Both the position numbers and the translations under genes were made by a program. Shown here piece by piece: positions 41,226 to 49,610 of a stretch of 64,000 nt of DNA (position 1 is the stretch's first letter; each line of letters begins with the position of its first letter). The notes under the pieces are model-generated. The model searched no databases. It was not told where the DNA came from and saw nothing but the letters and a program-made list of their open reading frames with translations. The DNA comes from JBQTIU01 sp052387815 (lineage in GTDB: Bacteria; Pseudomonadota; Alphaproteobacteria; CACIAM-22H2), in the NCBI GenBank assembly GCA_052387815.1, contig JBQTIU010000074.1, positions 1 to 64,000 on the forward strand, written 5' to 3'.

Positions 41226-41228
41226 GAC

Positions 41229-42707
41229 TCAGGTCCGGGCCAACAACCGTTTCGCATACGGCCAGGCGATGGCGAGCGCCAGCAGGGCGACGATGGCGAG
41301 CGACAGCGGCCGGGTGAGGAACCAGGCCCCGTAGGCGCTCGACGAGATGTGGAAATACCGTTCGACGAGCTCGCCGAGCACGAATCCCAGAAGGAGCGCC
41401 GGCCGGCTGTAGTCGAGGCGCGTCATCGCCACGCCCAGCGCGCCGAACACGAACACGAAAACGACGTCGATGAAATTGCCGTCGACCGAGTAGGCGCCGA
41501 TCACGACCAGCACGAGCAAGAGCGGCGCCAGGATGCGGCCCGGCACGAGGGTGAGCCGGGCGAGCGGGTTGGTGAGCACCAACATCGCTGCCGCCGCGGC
41601 GACGTTGGCGATCGCCAGCACGAGCGCGAGGGCAAAGGCGATGTCCATGTGCTTGACGAGGAACTCCGGTCCGGGCTGGAGTCCGAGGATGAGGAAGGCG
41701 CCGAGCAGGATCGCCATCGACGCGCTGCCGGGAATGCCGAGCGCGAGGGTGGGAACCAAGGCGCCCCCCTCCTTCGCGTTGTTGCTGGACTCGGGCGCGA
41801 TCACCCCTTCGATCGCCCCTTTGCCGAAGCGGCCGGGCTCGGCCGCCGTCTGCTTGGCGGCGGCATAGGCGACGAAGGGCGCCACCGCGCCGCCGACGCC
41901 GGGCATGATGCCGATGACGGTGCCGATCGCCGCCGAGCGAAGGAGCACGCCCCCATGCCGCAAGGCGGAGATCGCGCCGTCGAGGCTGTCGCGAAGGGGC
42001 ACTCGGGCGCTCGTCGTCGTGGCGGCGATGGCGGCGCCGGTCGCGGTCAACGACAGGATTTCGGGAATGGCGAACAAGCCGAGCGCGATGGGAATCAGCC
42101 GGAACCCGTCCAGCATGTAGTCGATGCCCATCCAGAACCGCGGAATGCCCTGCACCGGATCGTAGCCGAACAGCGACAGGAAGATGCCCAAGGCGCCGGC
42201 GATCAGCCCCTTGACCATCGATGCCGAGGCCAGCACGCCGATGAACACGACGCCCGCCAGGGCGAGGAAGAAGCTCTCCGGCGAGCCGAAGGCGAGGACG
42301 ATCGGCTGCAGGACCGGCAGCAGCGCGGCGAGCACCAGGCAGCCGAACAGGCCGCCCGCCGCCGAGGCCATGAGCGCGGCGCCGACCCCATACCCGGCCC
42401 TGCCTTGCTGGGCCAAGGGATAACCGTCGATGACGGTGGCGGCGTTGGTGAGCTCGCCGGGGACGCCGAGCAAGATGGCGGTGACCGAACCGCCCTGCGA
42501 GACCGCGGCGTAACCGGCCAGCAGGAACGTCAGGCCGACCAGCGGGTCCATGCCGTAGGTGAAGGGGATGAGGAAGGCGAGCGCGGTAAGCCCGCTCAGG
42601 CCCGGCAACAGCCCGACGACGAGGCCGATCGGCAAGGCGATGGCCATGGCCAGCAGCACCGGCGGGTCCAGCAGGCGGCCGGCCCCGACCACGATCGCCT
42701 CGAGCAT
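41229..42707 (-). CDS. tctA: TctA-family large permease of a tripartite tricarboxylate transporter
   Basis: This 492-residue inner-membrane permease has about 11-12 helices and the TctA hallmarks LLPGLSGLTALAFLIPF, the GxPGxxxxxxT-type loop GVPGELTNAATVIDG, IMPGVGGAVAPFVAY and APESSNNAKEGGALVPTLALG shown in parts. It imports a carboxylate or related anion by ion symport, fed by the TctC protein. The ATG at 42707 lies 44 bases after tctC. Confidence 0.93.
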   Translation of the reverse strand: MLEAIVVGAGRLLDPPVLLAMAIALPIGLVVGLLPGLSGLTALAFLIPFTYGMDPLVGLTFLLAGYAAVSQGGSVTAILLGVPGELTNAATVIDGYPLAQQGRAGYGVGAALMASAAGGLFGCLVLAALLPVLQPIVLAFGSPESFFLALAGVVFIGVLASASMVKGLIAGALGIFLSLFGYDPVQGIPRFWMGIDYMLDGFRLIPIALGLFAIPEILSLTATGAAIAATTTSARVPLRDSLDGAISALRHGGVLLRSAAIGTVIGIMPGVGGAVAPFVAYAAAKQTAAEPGRFGKGAIEGVIAPESSNNAKEGGALVPTLALGIPGSASMAILLGAFLILGLQPGPEFLVKHMDIAFALALVLAIANVAAAAAMLVLTNPLARLTLVPGRILAPLLLVLVVIGAYSVDGNFIDVVFVFVFGALGVAMTRLDYSRPALLLGFVLGELVERYFHISSSAYGAWFLTRPLSLAIVALLALAIAWPYAKRLLART

Positions 42708-42750
42708 CGCCTTGTTCTCGATCCGGGGCCGACTCGACTTGGCGGCCGCC

Positions 42751-43794
42751 TCACGAGTGCTTCTTCAAGAGCACCTCGTTCACTTCCCTAAGCTGGTCGG
42801 GGCCGAGCGCTTGCAGGAGCTCGCGCACCATCGCCTCGATCGTTTCCGGCGGCTCGTAGCGGATCGGGCGCTGGGTGCGTCCGCCCTCGCCAACCACGCC
42901 CGGATCGTTGAGGATGGTCCGCCACACCCCCCGCAGATAATCGAGGCGCTCCTTCGCCAAGTTCGGCGGGGCCACCAGCACGCGCCCGACATGGGTGGTC
43001 CGCAGCCGGAAATCGATCCACCAGGCGCGCTCGTCCGCCAAGGCGATTTGCTCGAACACCGTGGTGAGTTGCGGGAACAGCTCCGAGCGCTGCCGGTCGA
43101 TGGTCGCGATCGCCGTCATCAGCCCGCCCTGGAGGTAATCGGCCGCCGAGCCTTCCGAGATGATGAGGGCGTCAGCTTCCCCGCTCATCGCGGCGAGGGC
43201 CGCCTCGCGGCTGCCCTTGTAGCCGGTGATGATCTGACAGCCCATCTGCAAGGCCTCGCAAGTGGTCGCCACGACGTCGCCGATGCTGTCGATGCGGCTG
43301 GTGGCCGAGAACTTGAGCTTTTGGCCGGAGGCGAGAACGTCCTTGAGGCTGCGGAACGGCAAGCCCGACCTCAAGATGAAGATCCTGGGCTCGCTGGTCA
43401 CGCGCCCAAGGATGCCGACGTTCAGGAGATCGTAGCCCACCGCCGGCTGCTTGGTGAGCTGGCTGATGACCGCCGCCTCGCCGTTGAGCAGCATCATGGT
43501 GAGGCCGTCGGGCTTGGCGCGCACTACCTGGTTGAGGGCGGTGAGGTTGCCGCCGCCCGGCCGGTTCTCGACCACCACCGTCGAGCCGGTCATCTTCTCG
43601 AAATGGGGCCCGAACATCCGCGCGTAAAGGTCGTACCCGCCGCCGGCCGCGAAGCCGACCACCAGCTTGACGACTTCGCCCTTGAGGAAAGCGCCCGGGT
43701 CGCTCGCTTGCGCGAGCGCCGGCGAGATGGCGAGCGCCCAGACGACGGCCGCCAGCCCGACCGGCCGCAAAACACCCCCCCTTGTGCCGTCCAT
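42751..43794 (-). CDS. tctC: TctC/Bug-family periplasmic substrate-binding protein
   Basis: This 347-residue exported binding protein has a signal peptide (VGLAAVVWALAISPALAQ). The Bug-family FAAGGGYDLYARMFG and NRPGGGNLTALN loops are followed by KPDGLTMMLLNG. It captures the substrate for TctAB. The ATG is at 43794. The mature protein is longer than the Bug protein at 18281 and differs from it, so the two systems are not recent duplicates. Confidence 0.88.
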   Translation of the reverse strand: MDGTRGGVLRPVGLAAVVWALAISPALAQASDPGAFLKGEVVKLVVGFAAGGGYDLYARMFGPHFEKMTGSTVVVENRPGGGNLTALNQVVRAKPDGLTMMLLNGEAAVISQLTKQPAVGYDLLNVGILGRVTSEPRIFILRSGLPFRSLKDVLASGQKLKFSATSRIDSIGDVVATTCEALQMGCQIITGYKGSREAALAAMSGEADALIISEGSAADYLQGGLMTAIATIDRQRSELFPQLTTVFEQIALADERAWWIDFRLRTTHVGRVLVAPPNLAKERLDYLRGVWRTILNDPGVVGEGGRTQRPIRYEPPETIEAMVRELLQALGPDQLREVNEVLLKKHS

Positions 43795-43864
43795 TTGATC
43801 CTCCCCGGCGCGGGTGCGCCGCTTTTGTCGAGGGGGCGATTTTACACCATTGACGTCCCCGGTC

Positions 43865-43948
43865 GTAGGGGCGGGTTTATAACCCGCCCCTCGGGCGGGT
43901 CGTGAGACCGGCGAGGCGCGAGGCGCTGCCTCGCGGCCTCGCCCCTAC
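43865..43948. repeat. Modular palindromic repeat, copy 5
   Basis: The flank TTGACGTCCCCGGTC is followed by GTAGGGGCGGGTTTATAACC, a GGGTCGTGAGACCGG half, the GCGAGGC...GCCTCGC module and CCCCTAC. It lies between the divergent tctC and scpA genes. Confidence 0.78.
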
Positions 43949-44031
43949 AAGGGCAATAGGGCGAGCGCCTGGCCTGGCGCGGCGTGCTGCTGTAGATTAA
44001 AGTAAACCCGACGAAAAGGAGCGCAACGGGC

Positions 44032-46182
44032 ATGGCCGAGTTCGCAAAACCGACGCTCGCCGAGTGGGCGGCCCTGGCCCGCAAGGAGTTGCAGGGGGCG
44101 GCGCCCTCGAGCCTCGACTGGCACACCCCCGAGGGCATCGAGGTCAAGCCGCTCTATACGGCGGCCGATCTCGAGGGCCTCGAGGACGTGGCGTCCCTGC
44201 CCGGCTTCCCGCCTTATCTGCGCGGGCCGCGGGCGAGCATGTACGCCAATCGGCCGTGGACGATCCGCCAATACGCCGGCTTCTCCACCGCCGAGGACTC
44301 CAACGCTTTTTACAAGCAGTGCCTCGCCGACGGCCAGATGGGCCTGTCGGTCGCCTTCGACCTCGCCACCCATCGCGGCTACGATTCCGACCATCCGCGC
44401 GTGGCCGGCGACGTCGGCATGGCGGGGGTCGCGGTCGACTCGGTCGAGGACATGAAAATCCTGTTCGACGGCATCCCGCTCGACCGCATGAGCGTATCGA
44501 TGACCATGAACGGCGCCGTCCTGCCGGTGCTCGCCGGATTCATCGTCGCCGGCGAGGAGCAGGGGGTCGGGCAGGAGCAGCTCTCGGGGACCATCCAGAA
44601 CGACATCCTCAAGGAGTTCATGGTCCGCAACACCTATATCTACCCCCCGGGTCCGAGCATGCGGGTGGTCGCCGACATCATCGCCTATACGGCGGCGCGC
44701 ATGCCGAAATTCCATTCGATCTCGATCTCGGGCTACCACATGCAGGAGGCGGGGGCGACCTCGGTCCAGGAGCTCGGCTTCACGCTCGCCGACGGCCTCG
44801 AATACGTGCGCGCCGCGCTCGGCAAGGGCCTGTCGATCGACGCCTTCGCGCCGCGCCTGTCGTTCTTCTTTTGCATCGGCATGAACTTCTTCATGGAGAT
44901 CGCCAAGCTGCGCGCGGCGCGGCTGGTGTGGGCGAAGCTGGTGCGGCGCTTCGATCCGAAGAACCCGGCGAGCCTCGCGCTCCGCACCCACTGCCAGACC
45001 TCGGGCGTCAGCTTGACCGAGCAGGACCCTTACAACAACATCGTCCGCACCACCATCGAAGCGCTCGCGGCGGTGCTCGGCGGCACGCAGTCGCTGCACA
45101 CCAATTCCTTCGACGAGGCGCTGGCGCTGCCCACCCCGATGTCGGCCCGCATCGCCCGCAACACTCAGCTCGTGCTGGCGGAAGAAACCGGGATCCCGCG
45201 CGTCGTCGATCCCCTGGGCGGCAGCTATTATGTCGAGAGCCTGACCCGCAGCCTGGCGCGCGAATCGTTGCAGCTGATCGACGAGGTCGAGGCGCTGGGC
45301 GGCATGACCAAGGCGCTCGAATCGGGCCTGCCGAAGCTGCGCATCGAGGCGGCCGCCGCGCGCCGCCAGGCCCGCCTCGACCGCGGCGAGGATGTCATCG
45401 TCGGGGTCAACAAGTACCGCGCCGAGGGCGATCGGAAGGTCGACATCCGCGACATCGACAACCCCGCCGTGCGTCAGCGCCAGATCGAGCGCCTCGAGGC
45501 CGTGCGCCGGGCCCGCGATCCGGCCGCGGTCGGCGCGGCGCTCGAGGGCCTGTCGCGCGCCGCCGCGGCGGGCGAGGGCAACCTCTTGGAGCTGGCGATC
45601 GTCGCCGCGCGGGCGCGCGCCACGGTGGGCGAGATTTCGGATGCGCTCGAAAAGGTGTTCACCCGCCACCGCGCGGTCATCCGCAGCGTCTCGGGCGTCT
45701 ACGGCTCGGCCTACGAGGGCGACGCCGGCTTCGCCCGCATCCAGCGCGAGGTCGCGGCGTTCGCCGCCGAGGAAGGCCGCCGGCCGCGCCTGCTGGTGGT
45801 CAAGCTCGGCCAGGACGGTCACGACCGCGGCGCCAAGGTGATCGCCACCGCCTTCGCCGATATCGGCTTCGACGTCGATGTCGGACCCCTGTTCCAGACG
45901 CCGGAAGAGGCCGCGCGCCAGGCGGTCGAGAACGACGTTCATGTGATCGGCGTGTCCTCGCAGGCGGCCGGCCACAAGACGCTGGTGCCCGCGCTCCTCG
46001 CCGCGCTCGAGGCGATGGGGGCGGGCGAAATCCTGGTCGTGTGCGGCGGCGTCATCCCGCCGCAGGATTACGAGGCGTTGCTGGCCCAGGGCGTCGCCGC
46101 GATCTACGGGCCGGGGACCAACATTCCCCACGCCGCGGGCGAGATCCTGGGCCTCATCCGACGGCGGCGAAAAGCCGCCTGA
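44032..46182 (+). CDS. scpA: Methylmalonyl-CoA mutase, large subunit
   Basis: This 716-residue adenosylcobalamin enzyme interconverts methylmalonyl-CoA and succinyl-CoA in propionate and branched-chain catabolism. The N-terminal barrel has RGPRASMYANRPWTIRQYAG and the substrate-site segment MNGAVLPVLAGFIVAGEEQG. The C-terminal B12 domain has the Dx(H)xxG motif DGHDRGAK with the lower-ligand His. The ATG at 44032 has an AAGGAG site. No small-subunit, epimerase or MeaB gene is beside it, which fits the single-chain homodimer form. It is followed by an unrelated coiled-coil gene. Confidence 0.95.
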   Translation: MAEFAKPTLAEWAALARKELQGAAPSSLDWHTPEGIEVKPLYTAADLEGLEDVASLPGFPPYLRGPRASMYANRPWTIRQYAGFSTAEDSNAFYKQCLADGQMGLSVAFDLATHRGYDSDHPRVAGDVGMAGVAVDSVEDMKILFDGIPLDRMSVSMTMNGAVLPVLAGFIVAGEEQGVGQEQLSGTIQNDILKEFMVRNTYIYPPGPSMRVVADIIAYTAARMPKFHSISISGYHMQEAGATSVQELGFTLADGLEYVRAALGKGLSIDAFAPRLSFFFCIGMNFFMEIAKLRAARLVWAKLVRRFDPKNPASLALRTHCQTSGVSLTEQDPYNNIVRTTIEALAAVLGGTQSLHTNSFDEALALPTPMSARIARNTQLVLAEETGIPRVVDPLGGSYYVESLTRSLARESLQLIDEVEALGGMTKALESGLPKLRIEAAAARRQARLDRGEDVIVGVNKYRAEGDRKVDIRDIDNPAVRQRQIERLEAVRRARDPAAVGAALEGLSRAAAAGEGNLLELAIVAARARATVGEISDALEKVFTRHRAVIRSVSGVYGSAYEGDAGFARIQREVAAFAAEEGRRPRLLVVKLGQDGHDRGAKVIATAFADIGFDVDVGPLFQTPEEAARQAVENDVHVIGVSSQAAGHKTLVPALLAALEAMGAGEILVVCGGVIPPQDYEALLAQGVAAIYGPGTNIPHAAGEILGLIRRRRKAA

Positions 46183-46204
46183 GAGCTTGCAGAAGGGGGC
46201 GCAG

Positions 46205-49200
46205 ATGGCGGACAAGACGGGCGGGCATCTCGCCGCCGTGCCGAGGATCGAGGCGGAACCGCCCGCCCGACCCTATGCTCCGCCGCCCCGCGCCGGGTTC
46301 GAGGACGCGACCCGCCGCCGGCATCGCGGCGCCGTGGTCGCCGGCGCGGCGACGATCGCTTGGCTCGCGCTGTCGGCCTGGTACATCGATTCCCGGATCG
46401 GCTGGGCCTCGCTCGCCGATTTGCTGCCGCACGAACTCGGGCTGGCGGTCAGCGGCGTCGCCACGCCGCTGATCCTGCTATGGCTGGTCGTGTTCTTGAT
46501 GGCGCGCGGGACGGAATTGCGGCGCCACGCCCGGCTGTTGCGCGAACAACTTGCTGCCCTCACCTACCCGGCCGAAGGCGCGGAAGCGAACATCGAAACC
46601 ATCGCCGACAGCCTGCGCCAGCAGGCCGCTGCCCTCACCGAGGCCTCCGAGCTGGCGGCCTCCCGGCTCGCCTTGAGCCGGCAGGCGCTGCGAGAGCAGA
46701 CGGGCGAACTGGCGACGGCCTCGGAGCAGGCCAGCTTGCGGGCGAGCCAAGTGATGGCCACGCTGCGGCGTCATGCCGACGCGCTCGAGGGCATTTCGGC
46801 CGTGCTCGCAACCCGCGTCCAGGCCGTCGAGGGGGCGGCGCGGAGCCAAGCCGAGGCGCTGGCCGCCGCCTCCGAGCGGGCGGCCTCGGCCTCGCGCACG
46901 CTGAGCGAGACCGTGCGCCAGCAAGGGGACGAGCTGGCGGCGGCCAGCGAGCGCTCGGCGGCCGGCGCCGCCGCCATCCGCGCCGCGCTCGCTCATGAGG
47001 CGCGCGAGCTTGGGTTGGCCGTGGAACGGGCGGCGGCACAGACCGAGGAGATGCGCGCGGCGCTCGGCCAGCAGGCGGGCGAGCTCGACGCGGCAACCGA
47101 GCGGGCGGCGGTGCGCACGCGCGAGTTCGGCGCGGCGTTCCGCCGCCACGCCGAGGCGTTCGCCGAGGCTGCCGACCAGGCCGGGGAACGCAGCGAGTCC
47201 GCTGGCCAGAAACTGGAGAGCCAGGCCCAAGCATTGGCGCGCGTCGCGCGCGAGCTCTCGGCCCAAGGCGAGGCCGCCGAGGCCGCGTTGCAGCGTCACT
47301 CCGGCGAGCTCGCGCAAGCGGCGGGTGCGGCCATCGAGCGGATCGACGCCGCCGGGGCGGCGTTGGGCTCGCGCACCGACGAGCTCGGCGCTGCCGCGCT
47401 CAAGGCCAATCGCTTAAGCGCGGCGCTGGGCGCCGAGACGCACAACCTCGGCGCAGCGCTGGAGCGGCTGTCGGCGCGGGCGGAGACGGCCGGCGATGCG
47501 GTCCGCCGCCAGGGTCACGAGCTCGGCGTCGTCGCCGACCAGACCACGGTCCGCGTCCGCGCCGCCGGCGAGGCTTTCCTCAAGCAGTCGCAGGCGATGG
47601 CGGCGGAGGCCGGGCAGGGCCTTGGGCGCGTGGCCGGATTCGGGGCCGCCATCGGGGCGGCGGCGGAGGGCCTGGCGGCGGGCGCCGAGCGCGCGCAGGC
47701 GGCCGGCGACGCCTTCCGACGCCACGCCGGGGAACTCGCCGCCGGCGGCCAAGCGGCGGGCCGGGCGGCCGAGGAATCGGGCGCGCGCATGCAAGCCGCG
47801 GCCGCGGCGCTCGATAGCCAGCTCGAGGGCCTGGCCGCGGCCGGGGCGCGGGCGAGCGAATGGTTCGAGGCGGCCCGCCAGAGCTGGCGCGCGGGGAGCG
47901 CGGAGTTCGAGGCCGCGGCGGCGCGGGCGGATGGCGCCAATGCCGGTCTCGAGGCCAGGGCGCAGCACCTGGCGGCGGCGATGGAGCGGGCCACGGCGCG
48001 GGTCGAGGCCACCGGCGAGGCCGTCAAGCGCCGGGCCGACGACCTCGCCCAGGGCGTCGATCGGGCCGCGGCAAGGTTGGAGGCGGCCGGCGAGGGGATC
48101 GGCCACACGGTCGGCGAGTTTACCGCCGGCGCCGACCAGGCGGCGGCGCGACTGGGAGAGGCCGGCGACGCCGTTCGCCAGCGCCTGGCCGAGCTCGCCG
48201 GCGCCTCGACCGCGACCGGGACGACGCTCGCCGAGCTCGGCGAGCGCCTCGGGCAGCAGTCCCGCGACCTCGCCGCCGCGGCGGGCGAGGCCGCCCAGCG
48301 CCTTGAGGCGAGGGGCGAGGCGCTCGCGGAGCGCAGCGGCGATCTCGCCGGCGCGGCCGAGCTTGTCGAAGGAAGGCTCGGCGCCGTTGCCGCGCGGCTC
48401 AAGGACAACGCCGTGGCACTCGCCGCGGCGGCCGACAAGGCGGCGCAGGGGAGCGAGGCGGTGGGCGCGGCGCTGTTGCGCCGGGCGGCCGAGCTGGCCA
48501 GCATCACCGACCGCGGTGTCGAGCGCATGGGCACCGCCGGGGAGGCGCTCGCGGAGCAGGAGCGCACGCTCCTCGACGTGCTCGCGCGCGCCGCGACCGG
48601 GGCCGGCGAGCTGGTGTCCGCGCTCAGGGCACAAGCGGGTCAGCTCGGCGCCCTCGCCGCCGAGGCCGGCCAGCGGCTTGCCGAGGTCTTGGCGGAGCTC
48701 GACCGCCGCTCGCACGAGGTCGCCGGCGCCGCCGCGCGCGCCCAGGCCGGGCTGGAGGCGAGCGGCGAGGCCTTCGACCGCCGCGCCCGCGAGTTGACTG
48801 CGGCGGGCGATGAGGGCGCGGCGCGCCTCGATGCGCTCGGCGATTCGTTCCGATCGCGCACCGCGGAGGTGATGCTTGCCGCCGCGCAGGCCGCGGCGCG
48901 CATCGCCGCGATCGGCGATGCCTTCGGCCGCCAGGCGCACGAGCTGGCCCGCGCCTCGGGCGAGGCGCAGGCGGCGATGGGCGAAGCCGAACGGCGGCTT
49001 GGCAAGGAGGCCCGGCTGGTCGCCGCGGCGAGCGCGGAAAGCGGCGCGGCGGCGACCAGCGCCGGCGCCGCCTTCCGCCGCCAGGCGGAGGACTTGGTGG
49101 CGGCCTCGACCGCCGCCCGGGCCCAGGCCGAGGCGCTCGCCGCGGGCGAATTCGCGGCCAGGCGCGCCAGCTTCCTGCGCGCCGCGCGGGGGATCGTCGA

Positions 49201-49534
49201 TGCCCTCGATTCGCTGGCGATCGATTTCAGCCGCACGCTCGATCCCACCGTCTCCGAGCGGGTGTTGCGCGAGTATCTGGCGGGCGACCGGGGAATCTTC
49301 GTGCGCCGGCTCCTGAAGCTCGATGTCGGCGAGGCTGGGCCGCTCATCAAGCGCAAGCTCGCGGAAGATCCCGAGTTCCGCAAATACGTCTTGGACTACC
49401 TCTCGCAATTCGAGAAGCTGCTCGCCGACGCCAAGGAGAGCGATGCGGAAAACATCCTGTCCTCGGCCTTCCTGACCTCGGACGTGGGCAAGCTCTACGT
49501 GGTGCTGGCCAACATTCTCGGCCGCAAGGGGTAA
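46205..49534 (+). CDS. Large two-TM coiled-coil protein with a conserved C-terminal domain
   Basis: This is a 1109-residue protein. A short N-terminal cytoplasmic part precedes two hydrophobic helices (about residues 43-62 and 80-101). Then comes about 850 residues of Ala/Glu/Arg/Gln-rich helix with loose repeats of 33-40 residues centred on LxxxAGELAxAxERAAAR-like runs. The final ~115 residues form a more conserved globular-looking domain (FSRTLDPTVSERVLREYLAG, FVRRLLKLDVGEAGPLIKRK, FRKYVLDYLSQFEKLL). The layout resembles polar scaffold proteins such as Caulobacter TipN, but homology is not shown. The ATG at 46205 is preferred; a TTG at 46187 is possible. It follows scpA by 22 bases. Confidence 0.82.
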   Translation: MADKTGGHLAAVPRIEAEPPARPYAPPPRAGFEDATRRRHRGAVVAGAATIAWLALSAWYIDSRIGWASLADLLPHELGLAVSGVATPLILLWLVVFLMARGTELRRHARLLREQLAALTYPAEGAEANIETIADSLRQQAAALTEASELAASRLALSRQALREQTGELATASEQASLRASQVMATLRRHADALEGISAVLATRVQAVEGAARSQAEALAAASERAASASRTLSETVRQQGDELAAASERSAAGAAAIRAALAHEARELGLAVERAAAQTEEMRAALGQQAGELDAATERAAVRTREFGAAFRRHAEAFAEAADQAGERSESAGQKLESQAQALARVARELSAQGEAAEAALQRHSGELAQAAGAAIERIDAAGAALGSRTDELGAAALKANRLSAALGAETHNLGAALERLSARAETAGDAVRRQGHELGVVADQTTVRVRAAGEAFLKQSQAMAAEAGQGLGRVAGFGAAIGAAAEGLAAGAERAQAAGDAFRRHAGELAAGGQAAGRAAEESGARMQAAAAALDSQLEGLAAAGARASEWFEAARQSWRAGSAEFEAAAARADGANAGLEARAQHLAAAMERATARVEATGEAVKRRADDLAQGVDRAAARLEAAGEGIGHTVGEFTAGADQAAARLGEAGDAVRQRLAELAGASTATGTTLAELGERLGQQSRDLAAAAGEAAQRLEARGEALAERSGDLAGAAELVEGRLGAVAARLKDNAVALAAAADKAAQGSEAVGAALLRRAAELASITDRGVERMGTAGEALAEQERTLLDVLARAATGAGELVSALRAQAGQLGALAAEAGQRLAEVLAELDRRSHEVAGAAARAQAGLEASGEAFDRRARELTAAGDEGAARLDALGDSFRSRTAEVMLAAAQAAARIAAIGDAFGRQAHELARASGEAQAAMGEAERRLGKEARLVAAASAESGAAATSAGAAFRRQAEDLVAASTAARAQAEALAAGEFAARRASFLRAARGIVDALDSLAIDFSRTLDPTVSERVLREYLAGDRGIFVRRLLKLDVGEAGPLIKRKLAEDPEFRKYVLDYLSQFEKLLADAKESDAENILSSAFLTSDVGKLYVVLANILGRKG

Positions 49535-49562
49535 CGGATTTCACCGGTCGAGAAGACGTACC

Positions 49563-49610
49563 GTAGGGGCGAGGCGTTGCGCCGCCGGTCTCGAGACCCG
49601 CCCGGGCCTT
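49563..49610. repeat. Modular palindromic repeat, half copy 6
   Basis: GTAGGGGCGAGGCGTTGCGCC starts here, followed by a GGTCTCGAGACC core. The closing CCCCTAC end is missing, and the element abuts the secA stop codon at 49609-49611. It lies between the convergent coiled-coil gene and secA. Confidence 0.55.
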
